This document shows, one piece after another, positions 34,285 through 46,170 of a DNA stretch of 64,000 nucleotides. The DNA lies in contig CM035160.1 in assembly GCA_020205615.1 (NCBI GenBank), positions 121,487,552-121,551,551 on the forward strand. The letters run 5' to 3'. Numbering within the stretch: position 1 is the first letter of the stretch; each line of letters begins with the position of its first letter. This DNA comes from Panax quinquefolius (taxonomy: Eukaryota > Streptophyta > Magnoliopsida > Apiales > Araliaceae). The notes beneath the pieces were generated by a model. It was not told where the DNA came from and did no database searches. It worked only from the letters and a program-made list of their open reading frames with translations. The translations under genes and the position numbers were made by a program.

Positions 34285-34825
34285 CAACATTTTAATAGTC
34301 GTTGCAAAAAGTTGTATAAAATATGCAACGAAAATAAAAATTGTTGCCAATGAATGTGGTCCATATTAGGCAACGAAATATAGCAATAAAAAAACTTTCG
34401 TTGCCCACGATGAGGAGAAATCAAGTGGTTAGAAATTTTGCAATGAATTTCTAACGAATTTTGTTTCCAAATTTTTCAACTACTTATGAATTTCGTTGCA
34501 AAAAGTGAAAGCCTGACACAATCTGCAACGTAGGACAAGTTTCGTTGCTAAACATACACTTTTAGCAACGACTTATAAACTCGTTGCTTGAAAAATTGTT
34601 GCTAAAGCCCCATTTTTAGCAAAAAAAAAACTTTCTTTGCCCACGATGACGGGAAAGCAAGTGGCCGAAAATTTTGCAACGACTTATGAATTTCGTTGCA
34701 AAAAGTGAAAGTCTGACACAATCTGCAACGAAGGACAAATTTCGTTGCTAAACATATACTTTTAGCAATGACTTATAAAGTTGTTGCCCGAAAAATCGTT
34801 GCTAAAGACCCATTTTTTTGTAGTG
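34285..34825. repeat. CACTA subterminal block 2 and right terminus
   Basis: Many direct and inverted copies of TTTCGTTGC/GCAACGAAA. The last roughly 205-240 bases occur twice in tandem (about 34380-34620 and 34621-34825). The outer copy ends TTTTTTTGTAGTG, the CACTA terminus; the inner copy stops at CCCCATTTTTAGC. Confidence 0.8.
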
Positions 34826-37800
34826 CCAACTATTTTATAATTAGCCCAATTAAAATATTATTTGAAATAAACCAATGTACATGGATTATAAAATTCTATG
34901 TATAATATATGAGTGGGTGTATATGCTCATTTGTGGACAAATATCAAATAAACCCATATATGCTATTAGTAATATGAAATAATGAGTTATAAGGGTAGTG
35001 CCCCAAATTGGGAGTCATTTCTTCATCACGTGAAACTCAAAAAGGCTAGCTAGTTTGCTTCTCTTTTCCTGAATCCATAGCTTCCAAATGATGAAGAGGG
35101 GAGTGGGTTGATTTGATTTTCCAACAACTCCTTCTTGACCAACATCTTCTTCTTCTTACTCTTGGTTTAAATTGTTGGGCAAAATCATTGTATGGACAAT
35201 GATTTCTCTATAAATGGGGAATCCTCCTTCTCATTACCATTTGCTGAGATATTCTATTAAGCTTCCTATTAAGAGTGAGTTGCCATTAGAAATAGCAATC
35301 TGAGATTGGAAGATTGAAGAGCAATAGTTAGCCAATCAAGCATTAAGAAGGTAACATCCCTTTATATGTTCTTAAATTCAAGTTCTTTGCAAGTTCTTAG
35401 AAAAGTGCTAAAATACTTGTTTTGAGTCGAAAAGTTTGTGGTTGAAGCATGATAGAATGTGTCAATTGATGCTAGACATTGTTAATATGGTTAAATATGA
35501 AATCAACGAAAGTTAAACGAAGTAATTTGGTCAAGTAACAAATACGTAGTGAAGAAAATTGTTAAATGTGTTAAAATTTGGAAAAATGACATAAATCTTG
35601 AATTGATTCTTGAATTTGATTGTTTGTATGTTTGGGATTGTTAGAAGCATGCTAGGAATGTTTAGTAGTAAGTTTATATCAATTAAGTATCATTACATTG
35701 CTGTTTAGATGGGAGTTTGGCATGTTAGCTTGGAGTAGGGGAGTGCCATTGTTCTAATTACAGCAGGTACCCCCGCCCCAGCGGGGGGTAGTCTGACTTA
35801 CAAATGCTGAGAAAATCTGACCGGACATGTTTTACTTAAATGAGCATAACGTTTTCATACGAACTCCGATTGAGGAGATTCAAGATAATCCAGAACGCGG
35901 ACGAATAGACCTACAACTTTTGTTCTTTAAGTTTTTCAATTTGAGTTCGTTAAAAGGGGTTAAAATAGTTATCTTTAGGACTGGTGTGTATTAGGAGGTA
36001 ATCGGAGGGCGTCGGGCATGCATGTATACAAGTGTAGTGCTCCCGACGATGGAATATGTTATTCTAAGTGATAAAACATAAATATGCATGATAATAGACA
36101 TGACATATAAGATTACCTTATTCCTAATGGAATGCTTTAGCATGATTTAGTATGTGTTTTGAAAAGAAACTTGGAGTTTTGAACAAGAACATTGACGAAC
36201 CTTGAGTCTTTGAAGTTATGATATTTTAACACATAAATATTGTTGAGTTATGAGTATACCTAAGCATGAGAAGTGATTTAAAGTTGCTTTACTTATTATT
36301 AACTTACAATAGATTAGTTGAAAATGATTTCTAAAGAAAACTTGAAACTTTAAGAACGAACTTAAATTAACTTGTGTACTTAAAGTTCTAAACGTAATAA
36401 CATACATACATGGCTTAGTTAGCTATGAAATGAGATTAAAAGTTGCACCTAGTTGCTTTAACTTGGCCTAAAATGACTTTTAAAAGTGAACTTGAACGCC
36501 TTATGCCTCTAGACGTGACGAATATGGTCATCATCTAGCTAAGCATGAATTGGAACTTTCAAGTGTGGTTTAAAATAAGTTTTCAAATAATGAACTATGA
36601 TATGTCTATGTAAAAAAGATATATACGTGTGAACATGCTATTAGAGGCTTATTAGTACCAATATATGGTTTAAAAGCTTATAACATCGAATCTTGTTAAA
36701 GAAAGTTGTTAAGCGTTATTAATTGAAATAAATCATTATGGAGCTAAGTAGTTTGAATATGAACTTGAAAATAGATCACGCATCTATAGACTTTAAATAT
36801 GTGTCAAACACATAGCGAGTCAAGTGTGTGATAAATGTATATGAATGTTGATGTCAAGTATGAGTGGTTAAGGTATACCTATACACACCTAGTTATTCTA
36901 AGAGTATGAGGATAAAGCAAAATGAAGGTTTTACAAACCTAGTTAGGAAATGATATAATATTTATTATTATATTAAGAACGTATGAAATGTATGACTAAT
37001 GGATATGAATCCATGGTTATATAACTGTGTAAGAATACACGCAGTGCAGATAAGCTTTAAGCAGTTAAGTCGGAATTGATAAATTACGAATCAGACAAGT
37101 ATTTCAGTTCCTATTTGATATATGAATTCAATAACTATTAGTTGAGCTATATTATGTTATGAGAATTTTGATGCATATATATGAAATGCATATGAGATAT
37201 GTATGAAACTTGAAAGTTGATCTTTGATGATATGCTTGTGAAGTAAATCTCTATGTATGTTATGTGAGAAGTAGCATGCGTAGTAAATATTAATTGATTA
37301 TGAATGCATGAACTAAGTATGTTATTATATGCTATGTGATGCATGAAAACTGTTAGAATTGATGGGATGTCGAGCTCACCCTTGCAAATAACAACTTTTG
37401 CAGGTTAAGGACTTATGGTAAAGTTACGTGCTACTTGATTGATAAAGTTCAATAGCATCGAAGGAGATTTATTTATTTATTTAAATACATGTTCTTGAAC
37501 CATGTTTAGGTTCTAGGAGATGTACATGATAGTAGTTTACTATGTGTAATACATGTTAAGTTGTAAAGTTGTACTATGTGATACATAGAGGAATTCAAAT
37601 CGAGATGTAAAAATTTATATAGTAATTCGAATAGAATGAATCATAACATAATTTGATTCAAGGATATGTAATTGATTTAAGTTAAGAAATCAATAAAGAT
37701 TTTTTTTAGGAGATTGAAAAAGTTTAAATTATTCCACATATTTTTATAACATCGAATATGATGTAAGACAGGAATGGTAAATGACCAAGATTTGAAACTT

Positions 37801-37980
37801 ATACAAGTTTGGGGTCATTATACAGATCCTGGAAATGGAAAGAATTTATATTCTAAATTGTAATAAGAAAAGTTATATTCATTAAATTATAAATAAAAGA
37901 TATAAATAGTTTGACGATAAGCAAGATCGTGAATGAATAGGATCCGAGGTTGAAGGGACCCGGATTGGGGGGCGTCATGA
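34826..37980 (+). repeat. LTR C (chromovirus type), left end missing
   Basis: Begins directly after the CACTA terminus, so its true start is hidden. TATA box at 35209 (CTCTATAAATGGGG), donor AAG|GTAACA at 35351, and ATAACGTTTTCATACGAACT near 35846, a block I recognise from plant gypsy LTRs. GAGCTCACC at 37371 is followed by TTTTGCAG ending at 37403. The LTR ends GGGGGGCGTCA near 37978. The predicted intron is about 2.05 kb. No ORF of merit. Confidence 0.72.
35351..37403 (+). other. LTR C predicted leader intron
   Basis: Donor AAG|GTAACA, acceptor ACTTTTGCAG|GTT, with GAGCTCACC upstream of the acceptor. Same plan as N and B, but in unrelated sequence. Confidence 0.5.
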
Positions 37981-39832
37981 GTTGATATCAAAGTCATGAG
38001 GTTATAAACTTTAGGTAAGAGTAATTTAGGCTATAACCTGAGAGAGAGAAAGATAAAGATTTAAATATATATAAGCGAAGATTCAAAGAAGAATCTTGAA
38101 GTATCTAGAGAATGAGAATTCAGGAGTTTTCTAACTCCGGTAATAAAAATGTTAAGATAATGTCTATAAGATGACAAAGATAATAAGATGAACGAAAGAG
38201 TTTAGTTAATAAGAAAGAACCCTAAGGAATGGAGTGATCAGATTGAGCTATGAAATGATAAATAGTCTGTAACGACTAAGTGGCTATAACTTGATGCTAT
38301 AAGAGAATGTACTATAAAATGGTACAAGATAAACTCATAAGGAGTTGTAAATGATGAGATACAAAAAAATTTGTATCGAGCAAAGAGTGAGATAGAGTTA
38401 AGTGGGATTTTAGTTGAGGACTCATGTGAGAGCTGAGTTGTACAAACCTTTGTATTGGTGAAGGCTTTGTGCTCGCGCTCGGTACCTCACAATGATAATC
38501 AATGGAATGTCGGTGTCGCGCTATCGATGTGCCTATGGTGAGAAGGTGATTCTTTTCTCATATCATATTTGATAGATAAAGATTATTAAGATTAAGATAG
38601 AGAATATTAAGATTAGGCGCGAGTTCTTAAAACTCATGCTTATGGTCAGTTCGTGACTCATAATCATATGGTATGTTTTAAACTCCTCGGCGAATGGACG
38701 CATATGGTCTGACTAGGATAAGTTCTTAAACTCATATGATTGTGGCAAGTTCCCGAACTTCCAAAGTGTGGTAAGTTTGATGAACTATACTGGGTATAGA
38801 AAACTTCTGAGGTAAGAATTAAGAAATTTTGGTATAGTAAGCATTGATGGTGTTAGAGATTGATAGAATGAAGCAATAGAGTAAAGATTAAAGTTGATGG
38901 AGAAACATGGATTTTCTAAATCTTCTAGCTCTGCTAGATTTTCAAAATTTATTGACTTCATGCTGATGTTTGCACTTCTGTTTTCTTAAAAAAACATTGG
39001 ATCATGTGATTGAACTAATGATGTTTAAAAATAATACCGTTATTCATATGTTTATGCTAATTGTTTCGGCTAAGACAAAAATGATTTAAAAATTTTCAAA
39101 ATGTATTTCTGACCATGTACATCATTTGATATGGTGTAGAAAATGGTAAACGATGGAGCCATCAATGCAGTCGAACCTAATGTTGGTTGTGATCGAAAGA
39201 TCGTCAATCCACTATGGTATGATGTAATATGACAAAGTCACATAGTGGCGGAATACTCAACGTACTACTAATCTAGTACGGTATCATGACGTCATAAAAG
39301 AATTTTTGGTTTTCTTTTAAATTATGAAGAAGGTCAATTAAGTTGGCTAAATTATTTCGATTGATGTCCAAGTTGTTGAAAGTCTAGGCTATTTGATTCG
39401 GCTAGACGGCTGCTGAAAATTATTTATGGAATTCAAGCATTCTTGAGTATTTATGCCAAACCATATTGCTCTGGTGTGGATTCAAATGTTGAAAAACTGA
39501 GGTGAACAACCCTATAAGGGGATATGTTTTCGGGGACAATGGTTTCGAGTGTAACGCATATAGTCGTTACAAAACACTACTTTGTGGTCCAACGTAGTGG
39601 TACAATAGGATGGCCACCTAGTGTACGTGAGGATGGTGTTTTCAGTCTTTGTGATTGATAAACACTCTGGTTAGAGAATAGTTCACGGTCTTGTGACCCC
39701 TCAACATAATTTGGAATCTAAGATTTTTTATACTACTTCCCAATTATTGAAAAATCATGGAAGATTCTTATTCTTCTGAAGGATGAATGTAGTAAGTAGA
39801 ATGTTCCTTAAAAAGGAAAAAGTGGTAGAATG
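37981..39832 (+). other. Element C primer site and non-coding internal region
   Basis: Starts GTTGATATCAAAG, a weak match to an initiator tRNA-Met primer site. I see no gag or pol motif in the 1.85 kb that follows. Phrases such as ACTCATATGATTGTGG and GGCGCGAGTTCTTAAAACTC recur around 38600-38780. The region ends where LTR D begins. It may be a non-autonomous element or a leader cut off by D. Confidence 0.55.
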
Positions 39833-39897
39833 TGTAGACACTCGAAATTTCGTTTTCCTATTACTAACTATGCAGGAGGACAAAAACGTCTTTCTCA

Positions 39898-40215
39898 CAC
39901 TTCAGAGATAACCCTGGAGGACTACAACATCGATTTCAACCCCGTAGATAGCCCCAGGAGATCCAGTTTCCAACCCCGGATATAACCCTGGGAAATTAGT
40001 TTCCAACCCCGGAGATAACCCCGAAAAAATCAGTTTAAAGCCAAGAAATAACCCCGGGGGATCAAGTTCACAGGCTGGAGATAACCCCAGGATGTCAAGC
40101 CAACCTCAGAGATAACCCTGAGGATAATAAAAGTCAACATCAAGTCAACCTCAGAGATAAACCTGAGAAAAGACTGCTACAACTATACGAAACCCGGAGA
40201 TAACCCTAGGAGGGG
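39898..40215. repeat. Tandem AGATAACC units in LTR D, many self-complementary
   Basis: About nine units of 25-40 bases, each with a core like GAGATAACCCC. The core is often flanked by pairing arms: CCTCAG with CTGAGG near 40105, CTGG with CCAG near 40074. It lies upstream of the TATA box. Confidence 0.8.
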
Positions 40216-40624
40216 AAAAATGGTCATTTTGCCAACTCAACTTCATTTCAAATCAAATACACTCATTTAAACTCAAATTGATTCAATAGAAGTCCAACAA
40301 GAACCATATCTTAACTTTCGAGGGCAAATTATGCAAAACGGCTCAACGGGCTGCCTGACGAAAACCCGGAAATGCCATTTCGGTCATGGACCCATCTTCC
40401 CAGATTAAAATAAGGGCAAATCCTATGTCATTGCATAGCTCTCGGAAAGAGCTTTCCGGAATGGTATGGCACACTTCCATCGGACTCTCGGATTGAAAGT
40501 TATGAAGAATCGAGCGAACATCGCGTTGTTCGAATGCACATACGTCGAGATAGCGGGAAGCACATTGCCCGAGGCACCCCGGGAAGCCGTAGGTACACCT
40601 GTTGCTAGCCGTAGGTCCCCCCTC

Positions 40625-40632
40625 TATAAATA
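40625..40632 (+). promoter_or_regulatory. LTR D TATA box
   Basis: TATAAATA in CCTCTATAAATAGAGGG, itself an inverted repeat. Confidence 0.8.
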
Positions 40633-40934
40633 GAGGGATTGGGGTGGCCATATTTGCAAGAAAAAATGATGAGGAAGCCGTGTCCAATTTGCTCTTTACA
40701 CACCATAAATTGAGTGCTTTCTCATTTTAAACACTTGTAAACTCATATATAGCTACTTTTCTACCGGTGGGAGATGAGTGTTCATCCACTTAAAGTTATA
40801 AAAGTCTTCTTTGGCAGTCCACTGTAAGCCTTCTTACACACTTTAAAGCCTTTCTCTTCATCTTTGCACACACCTTTCTTAACATTGAGAGTCGCGTTGT
40901 GTGTGTTTGCCCGGACATCGGTCCGTGGCTTTTA

Positions 40935-40936
<2 letters not shown>

Positions 40937-40976
<40 letters not shown>

Positions 40977-41117
40977 ACTAACATTATCGAGTTATGCCTC
41001 GATTGAGTCTAGACTTATGTCTGGAGCGTTTATTTGCTTTTATATATATATACTTATATATATGAACTGTGTGTCGAACTCTGTTCGATGAGCCTGAACT
41101 TATATGGAGCGTTTACT

Positions 41118-41170
<53 letters not shown>

Positions 41171-41229
41171 CCGTGTGTCGAACTCTATTCAATGAGCACG
41201 GATTTTATATTGATTGCATTTACTACTTT

Positions 41230-41277
<48 letters not shown>
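40937..41277. repeat. Three (AT)n runs in LTR D
   Basis: Long AT runs near 40937-40974, 41123-41167 and 41234-41278. They separate related segments containing GAACTGTGTGTCGAACTCT and GAACCGTGTGTCGAACTCT, so this part is a diverged tandem duplication. Confidence 0.9.
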
Positions 41278-41279
<2 letters not shown>

Positions 41280-42265
41280 TTTTTAGTCCTACTGAGTGTA
41301 CTACTTTGGGTTGAATCGCTTTTATATCTTTCTTTACTTTTCGTCCCGCTTGGAGTTTACTTTGTGGCGGTTGATGGCTTTTATAGCTTTATTTATATTT
41401 TTGATCCCCCATGGAGGTGCTTCGTGGTGGGTGATCATGTCCTGTATATATATATTTCTGACTTTTATATATATACATGCTTATCGCTTTATTATCAATC
41501 ATGCATCATGTGAGCCTAAGAATCATGTGATCATGATTGGTCTCATTGGATCTAGATTTGATTCCGTGATGGACATTTTCAACTGTAAGCAGCTTGTAAA
41601 TTTATTCACGGTGTCTGAATTTCCTCAAATGGTTTTCATACCCACGAGGAGTTCGGCACCATTTTGTACATTATTTTCTCGAAGATGCTTCGCATCTTGA
41701 AAATAAAAGCAATCAAGCCGAACACTTAATAAAATGGAAGTCTAAAAGGTCTCAATAACTATTGAGCATAAAGGTTTGAAAAACCTCTTTTATAAAACAT
41801 CACTGCCATATCTTGTCTACAACTGAATTTTTACACAAATTCAAACCTTGTGTATATAGGTGCGAACGAGGCCTCGCACTACTTCCAAATAACAGCACAT
41901 TGACCCACACACACACATACACATTCATATAATAGTTTCTTGAAAAGTGGCGGTCACCGTGGTAACACGGATGTCGGGGGGTGCCTAACACCTTCCCTCC
42001 GCATAAGCAAGTCCCCGGACCCTAATGAATCTCGGTTTCACAGACTCGTTTAGCAGTGTCACATCATTGGGTCAATGTGCAAACCTTTTCTCGATTGTGT
42101 TGGTACAACCATATAAAAAACCAACTGGTGACTCTTAACAGTCCATCGTCGACATGATACATGTCGGACCTTTTTAACTTGTTTTTTTCAAACAAATCTC
42201 ACCTAACAGGAGAATACCAAAGAACAAGAAACGAAAAGGGACAAATAAAAATCCTGACGTCGACA

Positions 42266-42285
42266 GGTGGCGACTCTGCTGGGGA
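42266..42285 (+). promoter_or_regulatory. Element D primer-binding site (tRNA-Arg type)
   Basis: GGTGGCGACTCTGCTGGGGA directly after the LTR end. This form is characteristic of Ogre and related Tat elements, which prime from tRNA-Arg. Confidence 0.85.
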
Positions 42286-42740
42286 TAACAGTAAGAGGAC
42301 TTAAGCCGCTATTACAATCTTTTCAAAATTGTTATATGTCTGCGTGTGAATGTTGCATTTACATTTGAATGAATGTGTACTAATGCATGTACTTACTGCA
42401 CTTAGTGCTTCGCACCATATCAGCCTGTGATATTAGTGCTTCGCATATATCATCATTTCCATACGGTGAGACGCGATGTATGTGAATGTATGTTGTGTGG
42501 TCCCTCCACCAGGAGGCTATCCTATCGGTGTTTGATTACTGGACTCATGGGAAGACTAATTCTAACGAGGCTCGGGAAAGGCACCACCCAAATTCGCTCT
42601 ACTTGAAAGATCGGATTATTTTCCCGTCAAGTAAATTGCGATGATTTGGGAACCTTCATGCCGAAAAACCGCGAGAGTAACCTAAGATAGGTCAGCCTCT
42701 AATAAACCAAACGCGGAGGAAAGTCTCTTCATACTTTCAC
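42286..42740 (+). other. Element D leader, cut by B2
   Basis: Non-coding; contains the repeated phrase TTAGTGCTTCGCA (42399 and 42434). It ends with TTCAC, the B2 target duplication. Confidence 0.6.
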
Positions 42741-43436
42741 TGTAAGACCCCAGCTTTTATAAATAAAGATGAATTTTTTTTATAAATATTATTTTTGAAT
42801 ATTATGGAATATATTTGATATAATGTTATAGTTGTGGGTAATATTTATAAATTTTGCAAAGTAAGCAAGTTGTTATAAAATATTCGTTTGGTGGGGAATA
42901 TTCTTTTCTGGGAATATTAAAGACGACGGCTCAATCATTGGTGGACCCCACAACGAAAGTATTGTCGTAGTTAGAAAACGACAAAATTATTTTTCTATAA
43001 AAATAACGGCAGAGGTGTTACCATCAAAACTGTTGAACTACCCAGTAGTAAAAGTACAGTAATATGCGTAGTTGTATAGTAGCACACGATATTGATTATT
43101 GATGCTTACGTGAGAAGTCACTCAACTATGCTCAATTATTGCTACAGTAATTACTGCATCATATCTCTTATATTATTGATTCAATTATTGTCACAGTATC
43201 ATCTGTATAATATGTTATAGTATTAAATTATTAATTGAGACGACAAGTTATAAATGATTAATAATTGTTGAAAGATTAATTATGTGTTGATTAAAAATAA
43301 AATGATTTGTGGTAATATTTATTCAATCCTTGATGTATATAAGAGTCTGTTATGAGACGTTTGTGGTAAGTTTGATTATTTTATGGGGGGGGGGGGCCAT
43401 ATGTCATCATCTAAGAGTCCCTTCTGGGCTAATAGT

Positions 43437-43580
43437 AATTACCTTTGTTAATAGTAATTACCTTTATGAATAGTATTTACCTTCGTCAATAGTATTTACC
43501 TTCGTCAATAGTAATTACCTTCTTCAATAGTAATTACCTTCGTCAATAGTAATTACCTTCGTTAATAGTAATTACCCCTT
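43437..43580. repeat. 19-bp tandem repeat in B2 5' LTR (about 8 units)
   Basis: Unit TCAATAGTAATTACCTTCG, upstream of the TATA box. The 3' LTR has about 12 units at 49455-49682. Confidence 0.9.
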
Positions 43581-43737
43581 CGCAAATAGTAGTTGTCCTT
43601 CAATATTACCAAGAGTTAAGCGCCTCTTGATTGTTCCAAGGGTTAATTACCCTTCATGAAATAGTAGTTATCTCTTCAATATTACCAAGAGTCATTTTGA
43701 CCCTTCGTTAAGACCAAGAGCCACCCTCGCTTTTTTC

Positions 43738-43745
43738 TATAAATA
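43738..43745 (+). promoter_or_regulatory. B2 5' LTR TATA box
   Basis: TATAAATA in TTCTATAAATAGAAAGCTC; the 3' LTR has the same at 49838. Confidence 0.82.
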
Positions 43746-43862
43746 GAAAGCTCATTCCTTCATTATTTCTTACGAATTCTTTGAAACTACAGAGAGAGAA
43801 ACTATAGAGAAAGAAGGAAAGTATTTTGCTACTTCACTTTTCCAATATTCAGTTCTTCTAAG

Positions 43863-44986
43863 GTAGGGAATATTATTTGTTGTACTCGTAAGGGGTGTTA
43901 TTTTTTTTTTATTCATGAAGAGAACTTCTATTATTCCATTCTTTATTATTCTATTGGAATAACTTTTGTAAAAGTGGCATACCCTATACATGACTTTTGT
44001 ATATGCGAATACCCTATACTTGGTGAAATCCTTATATTATTCCATTCTTATTTATTCATTGGAATAACTCGTATACGTGGAATCCCTATACTTGGTGACA
44101 TTCTTCTATTATTTTATTATTCCGTTGGAATATCCTCATCGTGTGTTTTACACAGGACTCGGTTAAAATCTTTATTATTATTCGTATTTATTATTACATT
44201 GGAATAACTTTGTCTATCGAAGTACCACATGCATGGTGATTTCTTTTGTTATTTCATTGGCTATTATACTCGATTGGTTAAAATTTTGACTTCTATACTC
44301 CATGAATTTAGTGGAATATCCTTGATATTTTGCGCTTCATCCAAGATTTTTCATGAAAATATTTTTCGAGCATTCTTGAATTTTACTCTACAAAGCAGTA
44401 TCATGTTGACAATTTGGACGTTATTAGTTCCTGAATAAATTAATTCGTGAACTTGTTTTATTGAATTATTATGTCATTGTCATCATCCTCATGTTATATT
44501 ATGTTATCTTTGGCTTACGTGCATAGATGAACTTAGTATGATTATGACCAGGGATCGTTCGGTATAATCATGGCTTGTTATAAATGATGTGACAAAAGTC
44601 CTCAGTGGCCTGTAATGCAATGATGGATAGTTTTTGGTATGATTATGAACAGGGGTGATTCGGTATAGTCATGACCATTGATAATTTGATGAAAATCCTT
44701 GACCGTGGTACAGGGATAATTAGATATTGTGGTTTATTCTTTAAACCGAGTCTTAGTGATAAAAATTGATGAAAACCTTTTAAAACCTAAAAGATAGTAG
44801 ACTTTTTTTCTACTTGACTCTTTTAATGGATTCAGATATTCACCGCAGATTAAACCGGTTGTCTATTGTATTTTATCGGTTTAACATTGTTGAAGACTAT
44901 TGATAATTTATTACGCATTATCTTAGTTATAATATTTTCTTCTTGGGCTAGTTGAGCTCACCATTTCTTTCCTTTGTTCTCTTTAG
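43863..44986 (+). other. B2 predicted leader intron (5' LTR copy)
   Basis: AAG|GTAGGG to CTCTTTAG|GAAATGAG, 1124 bases; the 3' LTR copy (49965-51090) is 1126 bases. A GAGCTCACC box and a pyrimidine tract precede the AG. Confidence 0.57.
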
Positions 44987-45270
44987 GAAATGAGAATATA
45001 TAAATTTGGGACGAGTCGGGGAAAAGAGTGATGGTCCCGAAGATAGCATTAGTAGTCCTATTATTACGTTAAATAGTGTGACAATAAATGTAATGAGGAC
45101 TCCTTGAGTATGGATATTGTCTAAATGACAATATTCCTATTAGAACTCTCAGTTTATGTATTGTCGTATGTTACACGACAGATGTATAATTAAGTTTGTA
45201 TTTGAATTTATGTACCATGTAAGTGGTGACCCAAGATGGGTGACGTATACCTAATTTTGGTGGCGTCACA

Positions 45271-45287
45271 GTTGGTATCAAAGCTTA
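45271..45287 (+). promoter_or_regulatory. B2 primer-binding site
   Basis: GTTGGTATCAAAGCTTA after the LTR, near the initiator tRNA-Met complement. Confidence 0.8.
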
Positions 45288-45457
45288 GGGATATGATCCC
45301 TGGCTAAGATGCGAGATAAGAACTAGGAGGGGAGAGACGGGGAATTCCTTCGCTAGTATGACCTACCTAAGTTTATTTGTTATTTAATTGGTCGATCAGA
45401 GTATAGGGATAATATTTGATATATTAATTAACCCTTGTGTTGTGGCAGTGTTTGGAA

Positions 45458-46170
45458 ATGGCAGCTGAAAATATTCACAATGGAGTGAATGTGACCGTTG
45501 TGACACCTTTAATCACTAATCAGGTTAATGCAATGTCAGACGAGGAACAAATTAGAGATATCCACGTAGTGAATGAAGAACTAATTGTTGCACCCGAGCT
45601 AGTTGCAGAGGTAGCAGCTGAGAGTGAGGAAGAAGAGGAAGAAGAGGAACCTGAGGAGAATTGGTTAGAAGAAATTTATGATCAAAACTTAGAATTACAA
45701 AATCGTGTTCGTGAGCTAGAAGAATAGGTTGAAGATTGGCAAACGGTCGTGGAACAAAGGGATACAACAATTCAAAATTGGGTTACCCGATATGTGATGC
45801 TCGAAAAAAATCACGCTTTGGCAGGATGTAAGATATTAAAGTTGGAATCTGAGAATTTAAAAATCAAAGATCAAATTTGAAAGAAGAAACAATCGAAAGA
45901 AGGAGAATAGGCGATGCATGGGTAAAAGGCGCTGCTAACGCGTTGATAGTGTAGAAAAAGACGTCCGATCTAATAAAGCCAAAATAAATGAAATGGACTT
46001 TGCTTTTTGGACAGCAATTGGGACATCAAATTCGGAATTACCATGTGCATAGCGGTCAACCCGAATTCGATATGGATCGGAGAATAATGATTCAAATCAT
46101 GGATCAGGAATGTGAAGAAGCACTTAAGGGTGGAATGTACCCTATAGTAAAGTCAAACTCGGTAATTTAA
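45458..46170 (+). pseudogene. B2 extra ORF: acidic coiled-coil protein, broken
   Basis: ATG 45458 gives MAAENIHNGVN, resembling the first residues in N. It is followed by MSDEEQIRDIHVVNEEL, a Glu run, and IYDQNLELQNRVRELEE, the counterpart of the YDRNIEL motif in A1 and A2. TAG at 45725 and later stops and shifts break the coiled coil. The C-terminal motif persists at 46066-46125 as FDMDRRIMIQIMDQECEEAL. It is too diverged to be a recent copy of A2, so the ORF is old in this group. No known domain. Confidence 0.68.

Larger units (their letters stand above)
11028..34825 (+). mobile_element. CACTA (En/Spm-like) DNA transposon, left end missing, split by A2
   Basis: The left part (11028-12840) holds a TnpA-like gene. 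The right part (33704-34825) holds subterminal repeats and ends in GACCCATTTTTTTGTAGTG, whose complement is CACTACAAAAAAATGGGTC, a CACTA-type terminal sequence. The two parts join across element A2, which duplicated GGTAC. No CACTACAA sequence exists on the left, so the left terminus was deleted or lies in unrecognised sequence. The left coordinate is only approximate. No main transposase (TnpD/transposase_21) was seen, so this looks non-autonomous. Confidence 0.75.
39833..42265 (+). repeat. Element D 5' LTR (Tat/Ogre type)
   Basis: 2433 bp from TGTAGACACTCGAAATT to GACGTCGACA. It contains the GGGGTGCCTAACACCTTCCC block known from Tat/Ogre LTRs (near 41979), a TATA box at 40625, and three long AT runs. 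A tRNA-Arg-type primer site follows directly. Confidence 0.82.
42741..45270 (+). repeat. B2 5' LTR
   Basis: 2530 bp, TGTAAGACCCCAGC to GGTGGCGTCACA. TATA at 43738, donor AAG|GTAGGG at 43863, acceptor TTCTCTTTAG at 44986, GAGCTCACC at 44954. Confidence 0.94.

Noticed and set aside
40343..40687. 114-codon minus-strand ORF in LTR D
   Set aside because: It lies over the promoter of a recognised LTR, antisense to it, with no domain signature.
40796..41700. ORFs with YIYIYI runs in LTR D
   Set aside because: They are translations of AT runs within an LTR.
42266..42285. Possible tRNA gene fragments at LTR ends
   Set aside because: They are short complements of tRNA 3' ends, that is primer-binding sites; no cloverleaf follows.
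43437..43580. Possible CRISPR-like array
   Set aside because: 19-bp direct tandem repeats without unique spacers, in a plant LTR.
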